16,562 nucleotides of DNA from Bacilli bacterium (GTDB lineage Bacteria > Bacillota_I > Bacilli_A > RF39 > UBA660), in contig JAQUFX010000025.1 of assembly GCA_028684435.1 (NCBI GenBank), positions 1-16,562 on the forward strand, in the 5' to 3' direction. Shown piece after piece: positions 1 to 6,776 of the stretch (position 1 is its first letter; each line of letters starts with the position of its first letter). A model generated the notes under the pieces. That model searched no databases. It was not told the origin of the DNA and worked only from the letters and a program-made list of their open reading frames with translations. Made by a program: the position numbers and the translations under genes.

Positions 1-71
1 AAAGGGTCTCCTGGTAGTAAGACTATATTAGCAATATTTTCTTTTTCTGTTACTATATGAATTGGTTTCAA
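1..71 (-). CDS. deoD: Purine nucleoside phosphorylase, DeoD-type, N-terminal fragment
   Basis: Only the first 23 codons lie in the window; the gene runs off the left edge. The visible peptide starts MKPIHI and ends in LLPGDP with the next codon open. This matches the start of the PNP/UDP phosphorylase family, where an IHI strand is followed by the phosphate-binding (V)LLPGDPLRA loop; among family members the combination is closest to hexameric DeoD. Such enzymes phosphorolyse purine (deoxy)nucleosides to base and (deoxy)ribose-1-phosphate in the cytoplasm. The start is a TTG at 69-71, ten bases after an AGGAG on the minus strand; the nearby ATG is out of frame with the conserved peptide. It is divergent from the M16 pair. 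Uridine phosphorylase or another family member cannot be excluded from so little sequence. Confidence 0.6.
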   Translation of the reverse strand, partial: MKPIHIVTEKENIANIVLLPGDP

Positions 72-92
72 GTTTAATCATCTCCTATATTA

Positions 93-98
93 ATTATA
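93..98 (-). promoter_or_regulatory. Candidate -10 box for the deoD-like gene
   Basis: A perfect TATAAT on the minus strand, about 22 bases upstream of the TTG start, with only a poor -35 (TTTAAT, 17 bases further up). It would give a leader of about 15 nt that contains the AGGAGA. In sequence this AT-rich such boxes arise by chance, so support is position and match only. Confidence 0.3.
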
Positions 99-108
99 AC
101 AAATGTTA

Positions 109-117
109 TGATATAAT
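109..117 (+). promoter_or_regulatory. Candidate extended -10 promoter for the M16 pair
   Basis: TGATATAAT is a complete extended -10 (TGnTATAAT) about 50 bases before the first M16 start. No good -35 is seen, as is usual for extended -10 promoters. The same nine bases precede the maf gene at 6746-6754, which adds some weight. It lies back to back with the deoD -10 candidate in a divergent intergenic region of 95 bases. Confidence 0.4.
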
Positions 118-166
118 TAAATTATAAAACTAAAATATTTACATATACTAGTAAGTGAGGTGGACT

Positions 167-1426
167 ATGGTATATAAAGAATATAAAATGGGACCATATA
201 ACTTACATACGATAAAAACAAATAAGTTTAAACTTTGTCATATGGAAATTATATTTAGAAATAATGTTGTTAAAGAAGAAATAAGTAAAAGAAATATTCT
301 TTTTGATTATTTAACTGATTCTAGTAAAAGATATCCTACGGTAAGAGAAACATTTTTAAAATTAGAGGATTTATATAATGCCAGTATATATAGTGTAACA
401 AGTAAAGTAGGGAATGCTATTTTAACTAATGTATGTATGGACTTTATAAATCCTAAATATACTGATAAAGAAGCTTTAGAAGAATCTTTAAAGTTTCCTT
501 TTGAAATGTTATTAAATCCTTTAGCAATAAATGAAGAGTTCAATCAAGAACAATTAGAAATAGTTAAAAATAGAAATATTGCTAATATAAAATCTTTAAA
601 AGAAAACCCTAAAAAATATGCTCTTACTGAAGCAATGAAAACATTAGGTGATAATTCAAAGTCTAGTTTTACTAATATTGGATCTTTAGATGAAGTAGAA
701 AATATTACTCCTGTTTCTTTGTATAAATATTATAAAGAAGTTTTAAAACATGATTATATTGATATTTATATTATTGGTGAATTAAACATGGATGAAATAG
801 AAAAAATAATTGCTAAATATGCTAAATTTAAATATATTAAAAATCATAATATAAAGATGTATACTAGTAATCCTAAAAGAAAACCATTAATAAAGTCGAA
901 AAAATATATATATGTTCAAACTAATATTGTTATGATGTTAAATTTAAATAATTTAACCAGTTATGAACAAAAGTATGTAGCTAATTTATATAATATAATT
1001 TTAGGTGGAGGATCTCTCGAAACTAAATTATATAAAAGATTACGGGAAGAAAACTCTTTGTGTTATAATGTGAATTCAATGTATCAAAAATATGATGGTT
1101 TAATATTAATATTAACAGCTGTTGATATTAATGCTAAAGACAAAGCTATCAATTTAATTAAACAGGCAATAAAAGATATGAGTAATAATATATCTGATGA
1201 AGAATTAGATCAAGCTAAAGAATTAATTATATCATCTTTAGGTATGTCAATGGACAATATCGGTAAAATAGTTGATAATTATTTCTTTAAAAATGTTAGT
1301 GATTTAGATGATTATGAAACAAGGATAAAAGAATTTAAAAAAATAACTAAAGAAGAAATATATAATTTATGTAAAAAGATTAGTATCAGTACAATATATT
1401 CTCTAGTAGGCGGTGAATCTAATTGA
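167..1426 (+). CDS. M16 peptidase-like protein without zinc motif (YmfF-type subunit)
   Basis: A 419-residue protein with the M16 (pitrilysin/insulysin) two-lobe layout but no HxxEH zinc motif in its N-terminal half, so it is probably non-catalytic. The C-terminal lobe is well conserved: an ILGGG turn near residue 280 and LREENSLCY at about 292-300, which keeps the Arg/Tyr pair (about R293, Y300) that holds the substrate C-terminus in M16 enzymes. The start is ATG 167 because a GAGGTG lies at 157-162; the upstream in-frame GTG at 155 lies inside that ribosome binding site. It overlaps the next gene in a TTGA arrangement, so the two are translationally coupled, as in the Bacillus ymfF-ymfH pair. 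Annotation pipelines link this pair to elongation factor P 5-aminopentanol modification; the molecular role is not settled. No signal peptide is seen, so it is probably cytoplasmic. Confidence 0.8.
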   Translation: MVYKEYKMGPYNLHTIKTNKFKLCHMEIIFRNNVVKEEISKRNILFDYLTDSSKRYPTVRETFLKLEDLYNASIYSVTSKVGNAILTNVCMDFINPKYTDKEALEESLKFPFEMLLNPLAINEEFNQEQLEIVKNRNIANIKSLKENPKKYALTEAMKTLGDNSKSSFTNIGSLDEVENITPVSLYKYYKEVLKHDYIDIYIIGELNMDEIEKIIAKYAKFKYIKNHNIKMYTSNPKRKPLIKSKKYIYVQTNIVMMLNLNNLTSYEQKYVANLYNIILGGGSLETKLYKRLREENSLCYNVNSMYQKYDGLILILTAVDINAKDKAINLIKQAIKDMSNNISDEELDQAKELIISSLGMSMDNIGKIVDNYFFKNVSDLDDYETRIKEFKKITKEEIYNLCKKISISTIYSLVGGESN

Positions 1427-2709
1427 AAAAAATCAAAATTAAAAACACTGGTGAATTTGTATATTTAGAAAAGTTAGATAACGGCCTTGATATTATCATG
1501 ATACCTAATAATAAGGTTAAAAATTTTTATTGTACTTTAAATGTTAAATTTGGTTCAAATTATACTAATTTTAAATATCAAGGTGAAAATATTAATTTAC
1601 CTAAAGGACTAGCCCATTTTTTAGAACATTTAATGTTTAATATGCCAGGAGGTACAAATGCTTTTGAATATTATTCTAAGTTAGGATCTAATATTAATGC
1701 TTTTACTACATATGAATATACATCATATGAAGTATTTGCAAATACTAAATTTAAAGAAAATTTATCATATTTACTTAAATATGTTTATACCCCATATTTT
1801 ACTAAAGAAATGGTAAATAATGAAAAAGGTATTATAACTGAAGAAATAAATATGATATGTGATAGTTCAGTTTCAGAAATTGTATATGGATTATATCGCA
1901 ATATATTTGTTAATGACGAAAGACAATATTTAATAGCTGGAACTATATCGGATATTAAGAATATAACGTTAGAAGATGTTACTACTGCTTATGATGCTTT
2001 TTATCATCCTGAAAATATGTTTTTAGTTATTACCGGAAATTTTAATCCTACTGAAGCAGTTGCAATAACTAGTGAAACTATGAAAACGATTGATTTTATT
2101 GAATATTGTAAACCGATAATAAAAAAGATAAAAGAACCTATTAAAGTAAAAAATGAATATGAAGAAAAAGAAATGCCAGTTGATAAATATAAAGTTACAA
2201 TGGGTTTAAAAATTCCTAAAAGCAAATTTAAAAATATCAATATTTCTGAATTAGAAATTAAAATGTATTTAAATTTAATTATTAGAATTAATTTTGGGGC
2301 TACATCTTCATTAAAAGAAGAACTTCTTAAAAGTAAAATAATAACAGATTCAATAAGTACAAATTTAACAGTTACAGAGGATTATTTTATAATAGCGTTT
2401 TTATCAACAACTGATTATCCTGATTATTTCTTAAAAAGAATTAAAGAAAAATTAAACAATTTGATTATAAATGAAGATGAAATGAATCGTAAAGTAAAAA
2501 GTTCAATTAGTAATTTAATTCTTAGTTTTGATGAGATAGAAACTATAAATAATGATGTTCAAGATGATATGATATATGAGGGTAAATATATTTATGATAT
2601 TTATGATTATTATCGAAATTTAAATTTAAAAAATGCTAATGAAGTATTGAAAAAAATAAATTTAAATAATTCTACCATAACAATATTAAAGCCAAAAAGT
2701 GATAAATAA
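1423..2709 (+). CDS. M16 zinc metallopeptidase (YmfH-type catalytic subunit)
   Basis: A 428-residue M16 family protein with the inverted zinc motif HFLEH at residues 65-69 and the distal glutamate in GIITEEI (probably E141, 76 residues after H65, in the normal range). H65, H69 and E141 should bind zinc and E68 activate water. The C-terminal lobe at about 302-340 lacks the Arg/Tyr substrate pair present in the upstream partner, so the two genes look like complementary halves of one heterodimer. The start is TTG 1423, overlapping the TGA of the previous gene, with AGGCGGTGA about ten bases upstream. There is no signal peptide, so cytoplasmic action is likely. The substrate is unknown. The stop codon lies within an AT-rich hairpin. 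Confidence 0.85.
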   Translation: MKKIKIKNTGEFVYLEKLDNGLDIIMIPNNKVKNFYCTLNVKFGSNYTNFKYQGENINLPKGLAHFLEHLMFNMPGGTNAFEYYSKLGSNINAFTTYEYTSYEVFANTKFKENLSYLLKYVYTPYFTKEMVNNEKGIITEEINMICDSSVSEIVYGLYRNIFVNDERQYLIAGTISDIKNITLEDVTTAYDAFYHPENMFLVITGNFNPTEAVAITSETMKTIDFIEYCKPIIKKIKEPIKVKNEYEEKEMPVDKYKVTMGLKIPKSKFKNINISELEIKMYLNLIIRINFGATSSLKEELLKSKIITDSISTNLTVTEDYFIIAFLSTTDYPDYFLKRIKEKLNNLIINEDEMNRKVKSSISNLILSFDEIETINNDVQDDMIYEGKYIYDIYDYYRNLNLKNANEVLKKINLNNSTITILKPKSDK

Positions 2710-2723
2710 TTTATCATTTTTTT
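2701..2723 (+). terminator. Weak AT-only hairpin with T-tract after the M16 pair
   Basis: GATAAAT and ATTTATC flank a single base (2701-2715), followed by seven T at 2717-2723. The hairpin includes the stop codon of the M16 peptidase gene. The stem is almost all A-T, so termination would be weak; an overlapping larger palindrome at 2710-2741 is an alternative fold. Confidence 0.35.
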
Positions 2724-2741
2724 AATTAAAAATATGATAAA
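2710..2741. repeat. 32-bp near-perfect palindrome before the DUF488-like gene
   Basis: Two 16-base arms meet at a central AATT (2724-2727); 15 of 16 positions pair, with one T/T mismatch at 2718/2733. The outer half-site is TTTATCAT/ATGATAAA. It fills the space between the M16 stop and the next ribosome binding site at 2752-2760. It could be a protein-binding site, a terminator-type RNA hairpin or chance symmetry in AT-rich DNA. A -10-like TATGAT (2733-2738) lies in its right arm. Confidence 0.4.
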
Positions 2742-2767
2742 ATAATTTATTAAGGAGGGATTTTATT

Positions 2768-3301
2768 TTGATAAAAAAATTAGACATTAATACTAAAGAT
2801 AATAATAAATTATTAAATAATGTTGTTATTGGGACATCTAATTATATTAATTTTAGTAATCGAAAATTACCTGGAAATATCGTCCCAGTGTCTATTAGTG
2901 GAGATGGTGGAAGTGGGGCTGGTTTTAGAGGTTTAAGTTTTAAAAAACTAGCACCAAGTTTAGATTTGTATACTTATTATAAAAATAATCCTGATAAGTT
3001 AACTAATGAAGAATTAATTGAATATTATATTAAAGAATATTTTAATCATCGATTAAAAAATAGCAATGGTAATGAAATAATAGAAGCATTAAAATCAAAA
3101 TTTGGAGGTAATTTAGTACTTCTTTGTTATGAAGATATATTTGAGTTTTGTCATCGAAGATTAGTGGCAGATTTTATAAGTATTACTAATAATATTGAAA
3201 TTCCTGAATTAATATTTTATCCTAATGGTAATGTTTTATTTCAAGAAGCTAAGGATTATAAACCACAAATAAAAAAATTAATAAAAAGAAATTATAAGTG
3301 A
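2768..3301 (+). CDS. DUF488-like protein
   Basis: A 177-residue protein resembling the DUF488 family (related to YeaO). Family-like features are the segment RGLSFKKLAPSLDLY (about 54-68), an aromatic-rich helix with YYIKEYFNHRL (about 86-96), and the signature LLCYEDIFEFCHRRLVADF at 118-136, with C120 and C128-H129-R130. The paired Cys and CHR motif suggests thiol or metal chemistry, but no reaction is established for the family. The start is TTG 2768 after a strong AAGGAGGG at 2752-2759. There is no signal peptide or membrane segment. It stands alone between the M16 pair and the competence genes with AT-rich hairpins on both sides, so it may be its own transcript. Confidence 0.65.
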   Translation: MIKKLDINTKDNNKLLNNVVIGTSNYINFSNRKLPGNIVPVSISGDGGSGAGFRGLSFKKLAPSLDLYTYYKNNPDKLTNEELIEYYIKEYFNHRLKNSNGNEIIEALKSKFGGNLVLLCYEDIFEFCHRRLVADFISITNNIEIPELIFYPNGNVLFQEAKDYKPQIKKLIKRNYK

Positions 3302-3308
3302 TAAATAA

Positions 3309-3340
3309 TTTCTTTTTTAAAGGAAAATAATATTTTTTTT
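3309..3340 (+). terminator. Weak hairpin plus T8 after the DUF488-like gene
   Basis: A seven-pair stem (3309-3315 with 3320-3326, including one G-T pair) is followed a few bases later by eight T at 3333-3340. The stem is short and the T-tract is offset, so this is a possible terminator only. Confidence 0.3.
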
Positions 3341-3366
3341 ATAACATATATCTATAGGAGGGTTAT

Positions 3367-3981
3367 ATGTTAAATAATTTTAAACCATATTTAATAATTA
3401 TCTTAGTTGGATGTACTATTATTATAATATTTTTAAGTTATTTTTTTATTGATCGTGAAGAAGAAATATTTATAGCTAACGAAGAAACTACTACTACAAC
3501 TATAATAAATAAAAATTTTTTTGTAGATGTTAAAGGAGCAGTAAAAAAACCAGGGGTGTATGAATTTAAAAATGGGAATCGAGTAATAGATGCTATTAAT
3601 AAATCAGGAGGATTAACTAGTTCTGGTAATACAAGTAATATTAATTTAAGCAAAAAATTAAATAGTGAAATGGTAGTATATGTTTATAATAATAAAGAAA
3701 TCAAAGAGGGTTCTAAATCAATAGCTTGTAACACAACTTGTGATTGTGAAACTATAAAAGTAAATAATTGTGTTGAAAATTTAATAAATAATAAAATTAA
3801 TATAAATACTGCCAGTATAACAGAATTACAAACATTATCTGGTATAGGGGAAGCTAAAGCTAATGATATTATCAAATATCGAGATGAATATGGTCAATTT
3901 AATAATATCGAAGAACTAAAGAATATATCTGGTATAGGTGATGCAATATTTGAAAAGATAAAGGAATATATTACAGTATGA
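3367..3981 (+). CDS. comEA: ComEA-like DNA receptor, membrane anchored, with Cys-rich linker
   Basis: A 204-residue ComEA. An N-terminal membrane segment (about 8-28) is followed by a Thr-rich stalk (40-45), an SLBB domain (about 50-107, FVDVKGAVKKPGVYEF then GGL and NLSKKL), a linker with four cysteines (C121, C125, C127, C135), and tandem helix-hairpin-helix motifs (about 145-204) beginning KININTAS with SGIGEAKA and SGIGDAIF. ComEA sits outside the membrane, binds incoming double-stranded DNA through the HhH domain and passes it to ComEC. The length is normal. The Cys cluster between SLBB and HhH is not a standard ComEA feature to my knowledge. The start is ATG 3367 after ATAGGAGGG. Its stop overlaps the next start as ATGA. 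Confidence 0.9.
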   Translation: MLNNFKPYLIIILVGCTIIIIFLSYFFIDREEEIFIANEETTTTTIINKNFFVDVKGAVKKPGVYEFKNGNRVIDAINKSGGLTSSGNTSNINLSKKLNSEMVVYVYNNKEIKEGSKSIACNTTCDCETIKVNNCVENLINNKININTASITELQTLSGIGEAKANDIIKYRDEYGQFNNIEELKNISGIGDAIFEKIKEYITV

Positions 3982-4523
3982 TAGGTATGTTATTATCATT
4001 TAATATGATGTTTTGCGATATCAAAGGTGAAGTAAATAATCCTGGAGTATATCAAATAACTAATAATAATATTATGGATGTTATTATATTAGCAGGAGGA
4101 TTAACAAAAGATGCTAATGTAAATAATATTAATTTAAGTAAAATAGTTGCTGATGAAATGGTAATCTACATTCCTAGTAAAAAAGAGAAAAATTTAAAGT
4201 GTTCTATATGTAAGTGCCCAGAAATAAAATGCCCTGAAGCAAAGATGGAAAGTTCAATTCCGATACCAAAGATAACAACAACTTCAGTTACAAAATTAAT
4301 AACTACTACTAAATATATTACAACCACCAAAAATGAATTAATTAATATTAATACTGCTAATATTGAAGAATTAACTACTTTAAATGGTATTGGAGAAATA
4401 GTAGCTAACCGAATAATTTCCTATCGATTTAACTCACCATTTACATCTATTGAAGATATAATGAATGTTCAAGGTATAGGACCAACTATATTTGCTAAGA
4501 TTAAAGACTATATTATCATTTAA
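3978..4523 (+). CDS. Second ComEA-like protein (SLBB + HhH) without membrane anchor
   Basis: A 181-residue paralogue of the upstream ComEA. SLBB begins almost at once (FCDIKGEVNNPGVYQ, about 12-26), followed by a four-Cys cluster (C75, C78, C80, C85), a Thr-rich spacer (about 100-117) and the HhH domain (about 121-181, LININTANI, NGIGEIVA, QGIGPTIF). The N-terminus has only a short hydrophobic run (MIGMLLSFNMMF), too short to be a clear membrane helix or signal peptide. ATG 3978 overlaps the stop of comEA by four bases and there is no room for a longer N-terminus. Its 3' end overlaps comEC by 32 bases. It looks like an old tandem duplication. Its location, cytoplasmic or exported with the paralogue, is unclear. 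Confidence 0.85.
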   Translation: MIGMLLSFNMMFCDIKGEVNNPGVYQITNNNIMDVIILAGGLTKDANVNNINLSKIVADEMVIYIPSKKEKNLKCSICKCPEIKCPEAKMESSIPIPKITTTSVTKLITTTKYITTTKNELININTANIEELTTLNGIGEIVANRIISYRFNSPFTSIEDIMNVQGIGPTIFAKIKDYIII

Positions 4524-6522
4524 TTATATATATTATATTTTAATAGTATTAAGTTTATTAATAGCATTATTTAAAATATATATTATTAAATATGAAAGTG
4601 AATATGATTTGAATAATAATCAAATAATTGGAACGATAACTAATATTAAAAAAAATGAAGATCGGTACATAATAACCATAAAAGGTAAAGAAAAAATAAT
4701 TGCTTATTATTACGGGAATATAAATTTATCTTTAGGAAGTAAAGTATTATTAAAAGGAGAATTATATTATCCTAATAATAATACAATACCTAATTCTTTT
4801 AATTATAAAAAATATTTAAATAATCATAATATTTATTACTTAATGAAAGTAGAAGATATTAAAATATTACAAAAAAATAAAAATATATTTTATAATTTAA
4901 AAGATAAAATATATAAAAAAATATCTTTATATAGATTAACTTCAGACTCATTAAAAGCATTTGCTCTTGGGGAAACCAATGCTATAAGTGATGAATCTTT
5001 TTATAATTATCAAAGAAATGGCGTTATACATTTATTTGCAATTGGAAGCACGCAAATAAATTTAATAGCAACTTTGTTATTTATTTTTTTAAACAAAATA
5101 AATATTAAAAAAATATTAAAATATTTAATTACAATAATTATTTTAAGCATTATTATTTTTATGATTGATTATTCGGCAAGTGTAATTAGAAGTTTATTAT
5201 TTTTTATTTTATATTCTTTAAATAAATATTATGACTTTAATATAACAACAAAAAATATTTTATTCTTAACACTTTTTTTATTAATAACTTTTAATCCTAA
5301 GATTATCTTTGATATTGGTTTTCAATATTCCAGTATTGCTTCATATGGATTAATTATTAGTTATAATAAATATAATAATAATTATTTTAAAAGTTTATTA
5401 TATATTAGCACTATAGCTACTTTATTTTGCATGCCAGTTACTTTAATAAATAATTATGAAATTAATTTATTATCGCCGTTAAATAATTTATTATTTGTTC
5501 CTTTAATTACTTTAATAATTTTTCCAGCATCAATTTTAACAATTTTATTAGAATTCTTAGAACCATTATATTTTTTACTAATAAAATTTATGGAATACTT
5601 AAATAATTTATTAGGTAGCATTACTATCTTCAATATTATAGTTCCTAAAGTAAATAATATCTGGTATTTAGTTTATTATTTATTATTAATTATTTTTATT
5701 TATTCAAGAAATAAGTTATATCTTATATTATCTTTATTATTAATATTATCATTTAAAATAAAACCTATTTTAGATAATAAAACTTATGTTTATTTTTTAG
5801 ATGTTAAACAAGGAGATAGTACTTTAATATATAATAAAAAAGGAAGCATTTTAATTGATACTGGTGGAGTGGAAAATTATAATATTAGTAATAATACTAT
5901 CACCTTTATGAAAAGTTTAGGTATATCTAAAATTGATTTATTATTAATAACTCATGGAGATATGGATCATATGGGAGAGAGTGTAAATTTAGTTAATAAT
6001 TTTAAAGTAGATAAGGTTATCTTTAATATTGGTGAATATAATAATTTAGAGACTGAACTAATAAGAGTATTAGATAATAAGAATAAAGATTATTATCAAG
6101 GTGTAAAAGAGTTGAATATTGATAAATATAAATTACACTTTTTAAGTACTGGATTATATAATAATGAAAATGATAATTCAAATGTTATATATATTAATTA
6201 TAATGGTTATAAATTCCTTTTTATGGGAGACGCATCTACAAAAGTAGAATCAAATTTAATTAATAAATATAATCTAACAAAGATAGATTTCTTAAAAGTA
6301 GGACATCATGGCTCAAATGCAAGTAGTAGTGAAGAATTTATAAATAGTATTAATCCTAAATACTCTTTAATAAGTGTAGGTGAGAATAATAGATATGGTC
6401 ATCCTAAAGAAAAGATATTAGAGAATTTATCAAATAGTAAAATATATAGAACAGATCAAGATGGTAGTATTTTAATTAAGATAAATAACAATAAATATCA
6501 AATATATAATTATGCACCATAA
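4492..6522 (+). CDS. comEC: ComEC-type DNA translocation channel with C-terminal MBL domain
   Basis: A 676-residue ComEC/Rec2 protein. It has an N-terminal membrane helix (about 11-32), an OB-like DUF4131 region (about 40-125), a multi-helix competence domain (about 150-420) and a metallo-beta-lactamase domain (about 430-676) with THGDMDH (487-493), FMGDAS with D580, and VGHHGS (603-608). ComEC passes single-stranded DNA through the membrane; the MBL domain is proposed to degrade the other strand. The competence signature is altered: where homologues usually have HLLAISGLHV there is HLFAIGSTQI (180-189). The upstream ALG and downstream SVIRSLL elements remain. The best start is TTG 4492, inside comEA2, with AGG-rich sequence about ten bases upstream; the 32-base overlap implies coupled translation. 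It is slightly shorter than the usual 700-800 residues. Confidence 0.9.
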   Translation: MLRLKTILSFNYIYYILIVLSLLIALFKIYIIKYESEYDLNNNQIIGTITNIKKNEDRYIITIKGKEKIIAYYYGNINLSLGSKVLLKGELYYPNNNTIPNSFNYKKYLNNHNIYYLMKVEDIKILQKNKNIFYNLKDKIYKKISLYRLTSDSLKAFALGETNAISDESFYNYQRNGVIHLFAIGSTQINLIATLLFIFLNKINIKKILKYLITIIILSIIIFMIDYSASVIRSLLFFILYSLNKYYDFNITTKNILFLTLFLLITFNPKIIFDIGFQYSSIASYGLIISYNKYNNNYFKSLLYISTIATLFCMPVTLINNYEINLLSPLNNLLFVPLITLIIFPASILTILLEFLEPLYFLLIKFMEYLNNLLGSITIFNIIVPKVNNIWYLVYYLLLIIFIYSRNKLYLILSLLLILSFKIKPILDNKTYVYFLDVKQGDSTLIYNKKGSILIDTGGVENYNISNNTITFMKSLGISKIDLLLITHGDMDHMGESVNLVNNFKVDKVIFNIGEYNNLETELIRVLDNKNKDYYQGVKELNIDKYKLHFLSTGLYNNENDNSNVIYINYNGYKFLFMGDASTKVESNLINKYNLTKIDFLKVGHHGSNASSSEEFINSINPKYSLISVGENNRYGHPKEKILENLSNSKIYRTDQDGSILIKINNNKYQIYNYAP

Positions 6523-6536
6523 AAGGAATTTATGAA

Positions 6537-6632
6537 ATGAATTATTATAAAGAAATTAAGAATAAAATTGTAAAAAATGAGATTACAAAAAAAATAAAAA
6601 ATCATAGTAAGAATAGAAGTGATTTAAAATGA
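6537..6632 (+). pseudogene. 31-codon fragment like the N-terminus of DUF1016 (YhcG-type) nucleases
   Basis: A short frame encodes MNYYKEIKNKIVKNEITK and continues to a TGA after 31 residues, ending KNRSDLK. It resembles the first helix of DUF1016 N-terminal domains, which often begin with a similar MxYYxEIK...YSKNRxDL segment. The rest of that domain and the PD-(D/E)XK nuclease part are missing. It has a plausible AAAAGGA at 6521-6527, overlapping the comEC stop, and could be translated as a micropeptide, but a decayed remnant is more likely. The following 116 bases hold another open stretch without a start. Confidence 0.4.
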
Positions 6633-6748
6633 AGAAGAAATAATTAAAAGAGTATTCAATAGATTAACAAATGAATTAGAAAAAAATAGGATTATCAAAT
6701 TAGCTAGTGTGTTAGTTAGGGTAAATGGTAACAAAATTATTTATGTGA
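6633..6748 (+). other. Start-less open stretch, probable coding remnant
   Basis: A frame beginning EEEIIKRVFNRLTNELEKN and ending NGNKIIYVI runs from just after the DUF1016-like fragment to a TAA that overlaps the maf promoter. It has no ATG, GTG or TTG near its beginning and sits one frame away from the preceding fragment. The predicted pattern, an amphipathic helix then beta strands, looks protein-like, but I cannot assign a family. It is probably the 3' end of a decayed gene. Confidence 0.25.
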
Positions 6749-6754
6749 TATAAT
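6746..6754 (+). promoter_or_regulatory. Extended -10 promoter for maf
   Basis: TGATATAAT is a complete extended -10, about 22 bases before the TTG start, giving a leader of roughly 16 nt that holds the GAGGATGTGG ribosome binding site (6761-6770). There is no clear -35. It is identical to the candidate at 109-117. Confidence 0.45.
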
Positions 6755-6776
6755 ATTTTTGAGGATGTGGTAATAT

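Noticed and set aside
155..166. Upstream GTG start for the first M16 gene
   Set aside because: The GTG overlaps the GAGGTG ribosome binding site for ATG 167; starting there would leave no ribosome binding site.
3478..3505. ACT-rich stretch in comEA as a phase-variable repeat
   Set aside because: Only three or four ACT units with mixed Thr codons around them; it encodes a Thr-rich stalk, and triplet units would not shift the frame.
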